Origin: Kumtagia sp044326205 | GTDB taxonomy: Bacteria > Pseudomonadota > Alphaproteobacteria > Rhizobiales > Rhizobiaceae | Assembly (NCBI RefSeq): GCF_044326205.1 | Contig: NZ_JBIRCY010000028.1 | Span: 38,194 to 102,193 of the forward strand | Direction of reading: 5' to 3' | DNA: 64,000 nt | In this document: positions 52,615-61,616 of the stretch, piece after piece | Numbering within the stretch: position 1 is the first letter of the stretch | Layout: every line of letters begins with the position of its first letter | Program-made: the position numbers and the translations under genes | The notes under the pieces: generated by a model | What the model saw: the letters and a program-made list of their open reading frames with translations, nothing else | The model's database searches: none | Told to the model about the DNA's origin: nothing

Positions 52615-54159
52615 ATGGCGTCAACCGCTAACCCAAATCGGGGCAGGGCGTTCCGGCTGATCACGATTGCCGCGTCCGGGCTTGGCAGCTTCGTCCTCGG
52701 TCTCTGGGGTTTGAACTTCGGCTTCGGTGACGGCTTGGCCGGCCTGTCTCCGCAGGCCGTTGGAGTGATCGCGGCAGCGCTTTGCGCACTCGCCGCTGCC
52801 GGCTCCGCCCTGTCGTTCTTCGCTGGCGTCGATGAGTCGGCAGGCTACGTCTACAACGAGACACATTTCGACAAGCTGACCGGCCTGTTTGCCCGCACCG
52901 CGATGGTCGGCAAGATCGCCGAGGCGGCATCGGCCGCCGTGCGGACCGGCGAGCCGATCTACCTCGTCGACATCGATATCGACCGCTTCAAGCACATCAA
53001 CGATTCGATCGGCTACAGCCAGGGCGATGACCTGATCCGCGCTTTTACCGCGCGGCTGAAGGACAGTTTGCCGCGCGGCGTGACGATCGGCCGGATCGGA
53101 GCCGGCGAGTTTGCCGTGCTTGTGCCGGACCGCGTGGCGGACGATCGCCTAGAAACGCTGATCGAGACGCTCATCGAGCGCATGGGCGAGCCCTATCAGT
53201 TGAAGACCCATCTCCAGACGGTCAACCTGTCCGTCGGCATTGTCGCCATTCCCAAGGACGGCGTCGACCCGATGCTCATCCTGCGCCGCTCCAATCTTGC
53301 GCTGCAGAGCGCACGCGCCAGCGGCATCGGCGAATGGGCGGTCTTTCAGCCGGAGATGGGTCGCGTCGCCGACTACCGCCAATGGGTCGAGGCCGAGCTG
53401 CACGCGGCCTTCCAGCGCGGCGATTTTCATCTCCACTACCAGCCTCAGTTCGACCTCTCCAATAGCCGCATCATCGGATATGAGGCGCTGATCCGCTGGA
53501 AGCATGGGGAACGCGGCATGATCCCACCGGCCGAGTTCATTCCGATCGCTGAAGAAACCGGTATGATCGTGCCGATCGGCGAATGGGTGCTGCGGCAGGC
53601 CTGCGAGGATGCAAAACACCTGCCCAACGACTGCGTCGTCGCCGTCAACATCTCGCCGGTGCAGTTCATGGCCCGCGACTTTCTCGACGTGGTCGCCGAC
53701 GCGGTCAGGACATCGGGCATCAATCCCAAACGCCTCGAACTCGAGGTGACGGAATCGGCGATGATGCAGGATCGCGACTTCGCCGCCGTCCTGCTGCGCA
53801 AACTCGGCGAGATGGGGATTTCGGTCGCCGTCGACGATTTCGGCACGGGCTATTCCAACCTCAGCTACCTGATAGACTTCCCGTTCCACAAGCTGAAGAT
53901 CGACCGGTCGTTCATCAGCCGCATCGAAACCGATTCCGGTTCGAATGCCGTGGTATCAACCATCGTCAGCCTGTCGCGTGCGCTTGGCGTGAAGACCATC
54001 GCCGAGGGCGTCGAAACCGAGAAACAGGCGACGATGCTGCGCGCAGCGGGTTGCCAGGAAGTGCAGGGTTTTCTGTTCGGACGGCCGGCTCCCTTGGGGG
54101 CGAGGCCGGCCTTGTCGGTCGTGCAGGGCGGTCTGGCTGGCGCGCGTCAGGTCGCCTGA
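52615..54159 (+). CDS. GGDEF-EAL protein with degenerate GGDEF: probable c-di-GMP phosphodiesterase
   Basis: A 514-residue membrane-anchored protein. Two hydrophobic segments (about 13-37 and 45-70) are followed by a GGDEF domain whose signature is changed to GAGEF at 162-166, so diguanylate cyclase activity is unlikely. The EAL domain is intact: YEALIRW (Glu290), NISPVQF, EVTESAMM, VDDFGTGYSNLSYL, KIDRSFI and EGVETEKQ hold the metal and catalytic residues. It should hydrolyse c-di-GMP. The ATG at 52615 has GGGGGA before it; the longer frame upstream is rejected. It converges with rsmC, 6 bases apart. Confidence 0.88.
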   Translation: MASTANPNRGRAFRLITIAASGLGSFVLGLWGLNFGFGDGLAGLSPQAVGVIAAALCALAAAGSALSFFAGVDESAGYVYNETHFDKLTGLFARTAMVGKIAEAASAAVRTGEPIYLVDIDIDRFKHINDSIGYSQGDDLIRAFTARLKDSLPRGVTIGRIGAGEFAVLVPDRVADDRLETLIETLIERMGEPYQLKTHLQTVNLSVGIVAIPKDGVDPMLILRRSNLALQSARASGIGEWAVFQPEMGRVADYRQWVEAELHAAFQRGDFHLHYQPQFDLSNSRIIGYEALIRWKHGERGMIPPAEFIPIAEETGMIVPIGEWVLRQACEDAKHLPNDCVVAVNISPVQFMARDFLDVVADAVRTSGINPKRLELEVTESAMMQDRDFAAVLLRKLGEMGISVAVDDFGTGYSNLSYLIDFPFHKLKIDRSFISRIETDSGSNAVVSTIVSLSRALGVKTIAEGVETEKQATMLRAAGCQEVQGFLFGRPAPLGARPALSVVQGGLAGARQVA

Positions 54160-54165
54160 AGCCGG

Positions 54166-55185
54166 TCAGCGTCGTGCCACGAGAACCTTGAAGGTTCGGT
54201 CGCCGGCGATCTCGGCGAATTCGGAAACCGTACCTGCCAATGTCTTTTCGTAAGGCAACTGCCGATTGGCTACCAGGTAAAGCCGCCCGCCTGGCTTGAG
54301 CGCTTTTATCGCAGTCTTGATGATTGTCTGCCCAAGTTCCGGCTCGGCGCGTCGTCCGGTGTGGAAGGGCGGGTTCATGACGATCGCGTCATAGCGCTCC
54401 GTCACCGGCTCGCCGGCCAGATCGTGCCAGAAGAAGCGGGTCGGCGGCGATTTAACGTCGGCGAGATTCGCCTTGGCGGCTTCCAGCGAGGCGAAGTCGG
54501 CTTCGTACAGATCGAGCGCCTTCACCTTCGAGAACCGTAGGGCGACCTCGGACGCCAGATATCCCCAGCCGGCGCAGAAATCGGCGACGCGGCCGGAGAG
54601 CTGGTCGGGCAGGTTGTTGGCGAGCAGTTTCGAACCGGCGTCGATGCGGTCGTGTGAAAACATGCCAGGCGCGGTGCGGAAGCGGCCTTCAACAAGGTCC
54701 GTTTTCGCGCCGTTGCGAAGCGTTTCCGCGGCCGTGTCCCCATCCGCTGGGTGCCGGAACCAGAAGGCGGTACCGTGATATTTCGGCAGATGTCCGTCGA
54801 TGGCAACCTGATCGGCCATGCGCTTGCGCAGGCTGGCGATGCCCTCGTCCTTGCCGCCGGCAACGACGATCAATCCGCCTTGTCGGGTCCGCGCAATGGC
54901 CTCGGCGATCCGCAACTCGTTCTCGCCGCGATGCCGGCCGCAGAGCACGAGCGCGGCGTCGTAGTTGTCCCCCTCGGCTTGAGGCGCTACCTCAAGATTC
55001 GATCGTTGAAGTGCACGGAAATGCGGGCGAAAACCCTGGACGAGACTCAGCCGCGCTGCAAAACCCTCTGGCAGTCGAAAATCCGGCTCCGCGCCTAGGA
55101 ACAGTGCGCGCTGGCCGGTTCCTGCCGCCTCCAGCGCGCCGGAGTTAAACGGATGGAACAGGGTGTCGAGGGTTTCGCGGCTCAT
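54166..55185 (-). CDS. RsmC-like 16S rRNA guanine-N2 methyltransferase
   Basis: A 339-residue SAM-dependent methyltransferase with two halves as in RsmC, which methylates G1207 of 16S rRNA. The catalytic NPPFH is at 271-275 and the SAM site is VADFCAGWGYLASEVALRF. The N-terminal half is a degenerate methyltransferase copy. Ends 6 bases from the convergent EAL protein gene. RlmG-like activity is an alternative. Confidence 0.85.
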   Translation of the reverse strand: MSRETLDTLFHPFNSGALEAAGTGQRALFLGAEPDFRLPEGFAARLSLVQGFRPHFRALQRSNLEVAPQAEGDNYDAALVLCGRHRGENELRIAEAIARTRQGGLIVVAGGKDEGIASLRKRMADQVAIDGHLPKYHGTAFWFRHPADGDTAAETLRNGAKTDLVEGRFRTAPGMFSHDRIDAGSKLLANNLPDQLSGRVADFCAGWGYLASEVALRFSKVKALDLYEADFASLEAAKANLADVKSPPTRFFWHDLAGEPVTERYDAIVMNPPFHTGRRAEPELGQTIIKTAIKALKPGGRLYLVANRQLPYEKTLAGTVSEFAEIAGDRTFKVLVARR

Positions 55186-55274
55186 TCCGGGCCTTGTCTC
55201 GGCCGAAGGCGGGCCAGCGTGAAGCGACGACGGCTGATACTTTTTCCTGACATGCGTCCAACGGAATCCGCCTC

Positions 55275-55898
55275 CTATCTGAGTCCGAGAGTTTGGAGCA
55301 GTTTCCCCAGTGCGCCAGACCCTCGATGTTTCTTTTCGGTGCCACGACTCCCATCCGCCCCGCGATGGGGTCCCCGTCTGTCAGCAAGTTCCTCGGCAAT
55401 CCGAGTAGTCTCAGCTCGCTGCACCGACGCCCGTTGGCACGCTTCGGCACAGATGAGCTCGCGCAGATCGCCACGCGAACGGGACACGGCAAGATCATCG
55501 CTGCTGACGAATTCGAGGACCGAATCGTGGAATGTAAAAATGAAATGCCGATCGTAGGCGAACATCCTGTCCGTATGATGGGGATGCACCCAGTTGGCTT
55601 CCTTCATTTCACGAATCCATTCGGATTCGAGGACCTCATAGGCGCTGTAGGGACGCAGCCCAATCGGTGCATAGCGATGGCCACCCAGCGCCTCGTCGTT
55701 CGGATAACCAAACTTCAGCGCGAGGTATGTTCCGACCGAGACAATCGCACAGGAATCAAAAGGTTCGCCTGCGGCGCGGGTTTGCAAATAATAGCCGAAC
55801 AGCAGCCTGTTCTCCTCGGCCAGGACGAGCGGACTCGGAGCGCCCACATCGATTTGTGGGATATCGATCCTTTTCAAGCTTGTCTTCATGTCGCTCAT
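55275..55898 (-). CDS. Conserved hypothetical protein
   Basis: A soluble protein of 207 residues that I cannot assign. The first 130 residues look folded and conserved in style (LLFGYYLQTRAAGEPFDSCA, HRYAPIGLRPYSAYEV, EANWVHPHHTDRMF, HFIFTFHDSVLEFVSSDD), with several His and Asp residues that could bind a ligand. The C-terminal 40 residues are polar and low complexity. GGGGGAGG precedes the ATG at 55898; an ATG three codons later is possible. It lies downstream of pnp beyond a hairpin. Confidence 0.7.
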   Translation of the reverse strand: MSDMKTSLKRIDIPQIDVGAPSPLVLAEENRLLFGYYLQTRAAGEPFDSCAIVSVGTYLALKFGYPNDEALGGHRYAPIGLRPYSAYEVLESEWIREMKEANWVHPHHTDRMFAYDRHFIFTFHDSVLEFVSSDDLAVSRSRGDLRELICAEACQRASVQRAETTRIAEELADRRGPHRGADGSRGTEKKHRGSGALGKLLQTLGLR

Positions 55899-55919
55899 GG
55901 CGAGCCTCCCCCGAAATGA

Positions 55920-55950
55920 CGAAGGGCGCGACCTGTGATCGCGCCCTTCG
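55920..55950 (-). terminator. Probable pnp terminator hairpin
   Basis: CGAAGGGCGCGA (55920-55931) and TCGCGCCCTTCG (55939-55950) form a perfect 12-base stem with a 7-base loop, 23 bases behind the pnp stop on the minus strand. The T-run after it is short and broken. Confidence 0.7.
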
Positions 55951-55972
55951 GAATTCCTCAAGATGACGCTGC

Positions 55973-58114
55973 TTAGGCCGCGTCTTCCTCGGCCTTCTTC
56001 TCGCGCACGATCTCCTTGCCGGTCTTCTGGTCGACGACCTTCATGGAGAGCCGCACCTTGCCGCGCTCGTCGAAGCCCATGAGCTTGACCCACACCTTGT
56101 CGCCTTCCTTAACAACGTCGGTGGTCTTCTGGACGCGATCGGCGGCGAGTTGCGAGATGTGGACGAGGCCGTCGCGCGGACCGAAGAAATTGACGAAGGC
56201 GCCGAAGTCGGCGGTCTTGACGACCGTGCCCTCGTAGATCTCGCCGACCTCCGGCTCGGCCACGATGGTGTGGATCCACTTCTTCGCCGCCTCGATCTCC
56301 TTGGCGTTGGAAGAGGCGATCTTGACCGTGCCGTCGTCCTCGATGTTGATCTTGGCGCCGGTCTTCTCGACGATCTCGCGGATCACCTTGCCGCCCGACC
56401 CGATCACTTCGCGGATCTTGTCGGTCGGGATGTGCATGACCTCGATGCGCGGCGCGAACTCGCCGAGCTCCTTGCGGCCTTCCGACAGCGCCTTGGCCAT
56501 CTCGCCGAGGATGTGGATGCGGCCGCCCTTTGCCTGCTCCAGCGCCACCTTCATGATCTCTTCGGTGATGCCGTCGATCTTGATGTCCATCTGCAGCGAG
56601 GTGATGCCGTTGGCGGTGCCGGCCACCTTGAAGTCCATGTCGCCGAGATGGTCCTCGTCGCCGAGGATGTCGGAGAGCACGGCAAAGCGCTCGCCTTCCT
56701 TGATCAGGCCCATGGCGATGCCGGCGACCGGACGGGTCAGCGGTACGCCGGCGTCCATCAGCGCCAGCGAGGTGCCGCACACCGTCGCCATCGACGACGA
56801 GCCGTTGGACTCGGTGATCTCGGAAACGACGCGCAGCGTGTAGGGGAAGGCTTCCGTGACCGGCAGCATCGGGTGGATGGCGCGCCAGGCGAGCTTGCCG
56901 TGGCCGATCTCGCGGCGTCCCGGCGAACCCATGCGGCCGGTCTCGCCGACGGAGTAGGGCGGGAAGTTGTAGTGGAGGAGGAAGGTCTCCTTGTACATGC
57001 CGGTCAGCGAATCGACATACTGCTCGTCCTCGCCGGTACCCAGCGTGGCGACGACGATCGCCTGCGTCTCGCCGCGGGTGAACAGCGCCGAACCGTGGGT
57101 GCGCGGCAGCACGCCGACTTCCGACACGATGTTTCGCACCGTCTTCAGGTCGCGGCCGTCGATGCGGCTGCCGGTGTCCAGAATGTTCCAGCGGACGATC
57201 TTGGCCTGCAATTCCTTGAACACCGACGAGACCTGCTCGCTCGACCAGACGGTCTGCTCGGCGCCTTCCGGCAGCAGCGTCGCCTTGACCTTGGCCTTGG
57301 CGGCGTCGACGGCGTTGTAGCGGGCCTGCTTGTCGATGATCTTGTAGGCGGCACGTAGCTCGTCCTCGACCAGGCCGAGCATGGTGGCTTCGAGTTCGGA
57401 AAGATCGGTGACCTTGTGGTCGCGCGGGTCCTTGGCGGCCAGCTCGGCGAGCTGGATGATCGCGTCGAGCACCGGCTGAAAACCCTTGTGGCCGAACATG
57501 ACGGCGCCGAGCATCACGTCTTCCGGCAGTTCCTGCGCCTCGGATTCGACCATCAGCACGGCGTCGCCGGTGCCGGCGACGACGAGGTCGAGCTTCGATT
57601 CCGGCATCACGTCGATATGCGGGTTAAGCACGTATTCGCCGTTGACGTAGCCGACGCGGGCGCCGCCGACCGGGCCCATGAACGGCACGCCCGACAGCGT
57701 GAGCGCGGCGGAGGTGGCGACGATCGACAGGATGTCCGGATCGTTCTCGAGGTCATGCTGCATGACGGTGACGACGACCTGGGTGTCGTTCTTGTAGCCG
57801 TCGGCGAAGAGCGGGCGGATCGGGCGGTCGATCAGGCGGGAGACCAGCGTCTCCTTCTCGCTCGGACGGCCTTCACGCTTGAAATAACCGCCGGGAATCT
57901 TTCCGGCCGCGTAGGTCTTTTCCTGGTAGTTGACGGTGAGCGGGAAGAAGTCGAAGCCCGGCTTCGGCTCCTTGGCGGAGACGACGGTGGCCAGAACCAC
58001 GGTCTCGCCGTAGGTGGCGAGCACGGCGCCGTCGGCCTGGCGGGCGATTTTGCCGGTCTCGAGGATCAGCGGGCGGCCAGCCCATTCGATTTCTACTCTG
58101 TGATGATTGAACAT
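55973..58114 (-). CDS. pnp: Polyribonucleotide nucleotidyltransferase (PNPase)
   Basis: Phosphorolytic 3'-5' exoribonuclease of RNA decay and part of the degradosome. Its 713 residues hold two RNase PH cores (N-terminal YQEKTYAAGKIPGGYFKREG; second core with TRGETQAIVVATLGTG and HYNFPPYSVGETGRMGSPGR), a KH domain (IREVIGSGGKVIREIVEKTG) and an S1 domain (YEGTVVKTADFGAFVNFFGP). AAGGACAAGAC precedes the ATG. It follows rpsO, the classic rpsO-pnp order. Confidence 0.96.
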   Translation of the reverse strand: MFNHHRVEIEWAGRPLILETGKIARQADGAVLATYGETVVLATVVSAKEPKPGFDFFPLTVNYQEKTYAAGKIPGGYFKREGRPSEKETLVSRLIDRPIRPLFADGYKNDTQVVVTVMQHDLENDPDILSIVATSAALTLSGVPFMGPVGGARVGYVNGEYVLNPHIDVMPESKLDLVVAGTGDAVLMVESEAQELPEDVMLGAVMFGHKGFQPVLDAIIQLAELAAKDPRDHKVTDLSELEATMLGLVEDELRAAYKIIDKQARYNAVDAAKAKVKATLLPEGAEQTVWSSEQVSSVFKELQAKIVRWNILDTGSRIDGRDLKTVRNIVSEVGVLPRTHGSALFTRGETQAIVVATLGTGEDEQYVDSLTGMYKETFLLHYNFPPYSVGETGRMGSPGRREIGHGKLAWRAIHPMLPVTEAFPYTLRVVSEITESNGSSSMATVCGTSLALMDAGVPLTRPVAGIAMGLIKEGERFAVLSDILGDEDHLGDMDFKVAGTANGITSLQMDIKIDGITEEIMKVALEQAKGGRIHILGEMAKALSEGRKELGEFAPRIEVMHIPTDKIREVIGSGGKVIREIVEKTGAKINIEDDGTVKIASSNAKEIEAAKKWIHTIVAEPEVGEIYEGTVVKTADFGAFVNFFGPRDGLVHISQLAADRVQKTTDVVKEGDKVWVKLMGFDERGKVRLSMKVVDQKTGKEIVREKKAEEDAA

Positions 58115-58443
58115 GTCTTGTCCTTGCTATGCGGGCAGCGCCGGACCGGCCTCATTGCCGTCGGCGCATCCCTATTGGCTGCGGGTCGGACGAGCCACGG
58201 GCAAGACAACGGGAGGTCCGGATCATCGACGCGGGCTTGGGCCACGTCTCCGGGCGTCCTGCAATCCTGCCCCATGACCTGTCCATGGGCGGTTTCGATC
58301 CTGCCCTCGGGATCGAACCGGTGGTGGACCGTGATGCCTCCAGCCCTCGTGGCGGTCGCTTCATGGTCCGGTGGGGCACGAACGATCGTGTCCCGAATGC
58401 GCGACCGGCGGGCTTTCGCTGGGAAAGCCCGCCGGTCAGTTCG
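58115..58443. other. Intergenic region between rpsO and pnp
   Basis: 329 bases without a gene. It holds the rpsO hairpin at 58403-58437 and must contain the pnp leader; in other bacteria this leader is cut by RNase III for autoregulation, but no long second hairpin is obvious here. Confidence 0.5.
58403..58437 (-). terminator. rpsO terminator or processing hairpin
   Basis: GACCGGCGGGCTTTC (58403-58417) and its exact reverse complement (58423-58437) form a 15-base stem with loop GCTGG, 6 bases behind the rpsO stop on the minus strand. No T-run follows, so transcription may partly continue into pnp. Confidence 0.75.
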
Positions 58444-58713
58444 TCAACGGCGCAAGCCGAGCTTTTCGATCAGCGTCGCGTAGCGGCCTTCGTCCTTGCC
58501 CTTCAGATAGTCGAGCAGGCGGCGGCGCTGCGACACCAGAGCGAGCAGGCCGCGGCGGGAATGGTTGTCCTTCACATGGCCCTTGAAGTGCTCGGTCAGG
58601 TTCTTGATCCGCTCCGAGAGAATGGCGACCTGGACTTCGGGGGACCCGGTGTCTCCCGCCTTGGTCGCGTATTCCGTCATGAGTTCTTTCTTGCGATCAG
58701 CAGTGATCGACAT
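58444..58713 (-). CDS. rpsO: 30S ribosomal protein S15
   Basis: Small-subunit protein S15 of 89 residues, the family length; binds the central domain of 16S rRNA early in assembly. Recognisable parts are MTEYATKAGDTGSPEVQVAI, LTEHFKGHVKDNHSRRGLLA and RRRLLDYLKGKD. It stands before pnp on the same strand. The 894-base gap that follows toward truB is unusual, since these genes are commonly adjacent. Confidence 0.97.
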   Translation of the reverse strand: MSITADRKKELMTEYATKAGDTGSPEVQVAILSERIKNLTEHFKGHVKDNHSRRGLLALVSQRRRLLDYLKGKDEGRYATLIEKLGLRR

Positions 58714-59607
58714 CGCGTTTTTCCTTTATCATTGGAGGAAACGGGATGCCCGCAGCCGGGATGTCGTCCAGCAGGGGCCGTTATCGTCGCTCGTTTTCGT
58801 GCGATGGCGCGCATATAGTGCAATTCATTCACAAAAGCCATACCCCTTGAATTGCGTGGTTTCGAAGGCTGGCAAGCGGATTTGCATGGCACGTCCCATC
58901 ATCGCCACGCTGCCCTTCGGCCCTGGCCATTGTCAAAGAACGCTCCCCGCCGCGGAGGGAGAAGTCCGGAGGGAGAAGTCGGGAAGCGGGCGCAACAAGC
59001 CTTGCCTCACAGACTAACACTATGGCGCAGCTTCCCGCGCCCGCCGGCGATTTTTGGCCTCGTCCCGTTCCGCTTCGCCTTGCTCCGGCTCCGGCATTTT
59101 TGTGCCTCGGCTGGCCCGGTCTTAAGCACTCGTCCAGTGCGCCCCGACCGTAGTGTCGGGGGAGGAACCTTCGGACGCGGCCTCCCGGCCATGCTGCTTC
59201 GTCGGCAACATGACGGAGGCGCCGGTTCCTCCCCGCTTTCGAACGACTCCGGAAGCGTTCCCGGCGGGAGAAACTGCAGAGGATTATCAGGCCGGTTTTG
59301 GGGGCGGGGATGAGATCGGCGTAAATTTTTCAGAAGGCGTCCGCACCGAAGAATCGCCTTCGAGCGATTTCAATGGGTTGGCGAGGTCAAAAACAACCAC
59401 GGGAAAAAATTTCTTCGCGGCGGCGCATTTTTCATCCCCGTTTTGGAGTGTCATGCTCCGGCTTTTCGGGACCGCCGGAGGGTTTCGTCGAGCAGGAAAC
59501 CAGGGGACAGTTTACATTCCGGAAGCAGGCGCTGCCGCAACGGCAGTTCGAGACCGGAATTGAATAACGGCCCCCTGCGCGATGGGACTGGCTCGCCGAG
59601 CCCGCCC
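58714..59607. other. Long gap between truB and rpsO without a recognised gene
   Basis: 894 bases where no frame has convincing coding character. Several frames of 60-150 codons are open on both strands, but they lack recognisable content. It contains a tandem repeat (58953-58980), patches rich in A and T (around 59320-59345 and 59388-59410), and must hold the rpsO promoter. An unknown small RNA or decayed gene could be present. Confidence 0.5.
58953..58980. repeat. Two tandem copies of a 14-base unit
   Basis: CGGAGGGAGAAGTC occurs twice in direct tandem (58953-58966 and 58967-58980), followed by GGGAAG. Located in the gap between rpsO and truB. Significance unknown. Confidence 0.8.
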
Positions 59608-60576
59608 TCAGCCGGCAAAAACCCGTTTCGGCTTGAACATGCCGGCCTCTATCGCGCCGATTGCCACCAGCCGTCCACGCGCCGTGGCGCAGGCCTCGTC
59701 CGCCTGCAAGGGAGCGTCGCGGCCGCGCAGGATGATCGAATTGCCGAGCCTGAGCTTCGCCGCTGCGTCGTCTGTGATGACCACCTGCGGCAGGCAGTCC
59801 AGGGCCGCACCCGTGTCGACCAGGAAGGCGTCGATCGCGGTGTAACGCTCTGCCTGCGAGACGAAGGGGCGGGCGCCTTCGCTGTCAGCTTCCTCCCGCT
59901 TCGGCGCGGCGGCCTCCAGATCGGCCAGCAGGACAAAATCCTCCGGCGTGAACGGATCGACTTCGGTGCGCCGAAGCTCGGCGATGTGGCCGTAACAGCC
60001 GAGGTCGCGGCCGAGATCGCGCGCCAGCGAGCGCACATAGGTGCCCTTGCCGCATTCGACTTCGAAGATGGTGCGGTCGCCGGAGTGCTCGATGATGTCG
60101 AGCCGGCCGATCTCGACCTCGCGGGCGGGGATGTCGACCGTCTCGCCTTCGCGGGCAAGATCGTAGGCGCGTTCGCCGGCGATCTTGATCGCCGAGAACT
60201 GCGGCGGCGTCTGCATGATCACGCCGGTGTATTTCGGCAGATGCGCGGCGATGTCGGCTTGCGTCGGCCGCGTGTCGGACGATTTCGTCACCGGGCCTTC
60301 GAGGTCGTCGGTGGAGCGCTCCTCACCCCAGGCGACGGTGAAACGATAGACTTTTGCGCCGTCCTGCACATAGGGCACCGTCTTGGTCGCTTCGCCCAGC
60401 GCGATCGGCAGCATGCCCGAAGCCAGCGGGTCAAGCGTGCCCGCGTGTCCCGCCTTCTCGGCCTGGAACAGCCACTTGATCTTGGCGACAGCCTCGGTCG
60501 AGCCCATGCCGACCGGCTTGTCCAGGATCAGCCAGCCGGAAACCGGCCGGCCCTTTTTCTTGCCGCGACGGGACAT
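59608..60576 (-). CDS. truB: tRNA pseudouridine-55 synthase TruB
   Basis: Makes pseudouridine 55 in the T loop of tRNAs. Its 322 residues contain the catalytic Asp49 in HAGTLDPLASGMLPIALGEA, DKPVGMGSTEAV near the start, QTPPQFSAIKIAGERAYDLA and GTYVRSLARDLG. The start directly abuts the rbfA stop, so the two are coupled as in many bacteria. Confidence 0.95.
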   Translation of the reverse strand: MSRRGKKKGRPVSGWLILDKPVGMGSTEAVAKIKWLFQAEKAGHAGTLDPLASGMLPIALGEATKTVPYVQDGAKVYRFTVAWGEERSTDDLEGPVTKSSDTRPTQADIAAHLPKYTGVIMQTPPQFSAIKIAGERAYDLAREGETVDIPAREVEIGRLDIIEHSGDRTIFEVECGKGTYVRSLARDLGRDLGCYGHIAELRRTEVDPFTPEDFVLLADLEAAAPKREEADSEGARPFVSQAERYTAIDAFLVDTGAALDCLPQVVITDDAAAKLRLGNSIILRGRDAPLQADEACATARGRLVAIGAIEAGMFKPKRVFAG

Positions 60577-60981
60577 TTATTCTTCTTCTTTCTCGTCTTT
60601 CGCCAGGTCGCGCGCCACTTCGGGTGAGCGCAGAAGCTGGTCGATCTTGGACATGTTGTCGTAACTGGTGTCGAGGCGGAAGCGGAACTCCGGCATCGAG
60701 CGCATCTGGCGCAGCGCGCCCGAGACCCGGCCGCGGATGAATTTCGCGTTCCGCGCCAGCGCCTTGATCACCGCGTCATTATCGGCCGCACCCAGCGGTG
60801 AGACGAAGGCGGTGGCGATCTTGAGGTCGGGTGACATGCGTACCTCGGAGATCGAGATCACGGTGTTCTCGATGATGTCATCGCGAACTTCGCCACGTGT
60901 GAGTACGTCGGACAGGGCGTGGCGCACCTGCTCGCCGACACGGAGCATGCGCTGGGATGGGCCGGAATGGGATGCATTCAT
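60577..60981 (-). CDS. rbfA: Ribosome-binding factor A
   Basis: Assembly factor for the 30S subunit that binds near the 5' end helix of 16S rRNA. With the ATG at 60981 it has 134 residues; a TTG nine codons upstream (61008) is possible, as no strong binding site decides. The core QRMLRVGEQVRHALSDVLTR, ISEVRMSPDLKIATAFVSPL and the short acidic C-tail are typical of alphaproteobacterial RbfA. Its usual upstream neighbour infB is here separated by a membrane protein gene. Confidence 0.9.
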   Translation of the reverse strand: MNASHSGPSQRMLRVGEQVRHALSDVLTRGEVRDDIIENTVISISEVRMSPDLKIATAFVSPLGAADNDAVIKALARNAKFIRGRVSGALRQMRSMPEFRFRLDTSYDNMSKIDQLLRSPEVARDLAKDEKEEE

Positions 60982-61028
60982 TGGTCTAACGTCCACTGTA
61001 CTGGGCAAGAACTGGTATGCGACCTGAT

Positions 61029-61601
61029 TTAAGCCACTGCCAGTCGTATGGACTTTTGTCCCATTGAGCGCCGCTTCGCCTCTTCAGAAAGATGCTCGAA
61101 GACATTCTTGATAAATTCGCGGCATTGCTCCGGTGAACTGAACGCTCGCTTTGGAACGAAAGGTGCAGACCCCGCGACCAGAAAACCGATTAATGGACCG
61201 GCCTCGAATATCTGATCGATGTCCGAAAAACCAAGTTTTGATACACTTTGACCGGTTTTCCATTGCAACCCGTCAGGTTCAACAGAAAACAACATCGGAC
61301 GCTCGGTCCTGCGCTGCCTGATCCACCGGGCAGTTAATCGACGAGCAATCGACCTAGTCAACCCAACGCCCATCACAAAAAGCGCCAAGGAACCAGCAGC
61401 CGCGACCGCAAACGCCGTGGTTCCGCCGACAAAATCGTCAAGGTAGTTCAACGACCAACCAAAAGAAATTCCGATAGCGCCGCCCAGAATAAAATAGACC
61501 GGGAAGCACCAATACCGCTGCCAAAAACGAAACGCATTGCGGGCCGCGGCCTGGCCCGCAATGAACGATTCCGCATAGTTCGGCGTGTAGCCGATCTCCA
61601 T
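61029..61601 (-). CDS. Membrane protein with YcxB-like C-terminal domain
   Basis: A 190-residue protein. Two membrane segments (PVYFILGGAIGISFGWSL near 34-51 and AFAVAAAGSLALFVMGVGL near 63-81) are followed by a soluble domain with FSVEPDGLQWKTGQSVSKLG, the pattern of YcxB-like proteins, including PKRAF. No function is known. Its codons are less GC-biased than those of infB and rbfA, suggesting later insertion. GGAG precedes the ATG, and the start is only 15 bases from the infB stop, so it is probably co-transcribed. Confidence 0.75.
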   Translation of the reverse strand: MEIGYTPNYAESFIAGQAAARNAFRFWQRYWCFPVYFILGGAIGISFGWSLNYLDDFVGGTTAFAVAAAGSLALFVMGVGLTRSIARRLTARWIRQRRTERPMLFSVEPDGLQWKTGQSVSKLGFSDIDQIFEAGPLIGFLVAGSAPFVPKRAFSSPEQCREFIKNVFEHLSEEAKRRSMGQKSIRLAVA

Positions 61602-61616
61602 CGAAATGCCGAACTC

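Noticed and set aside
59153..59563. 136-codon open frame in the rpsO-truB gap
   Set aside because: No ribosome binding site, no recognisable motif, and composition changes along it.
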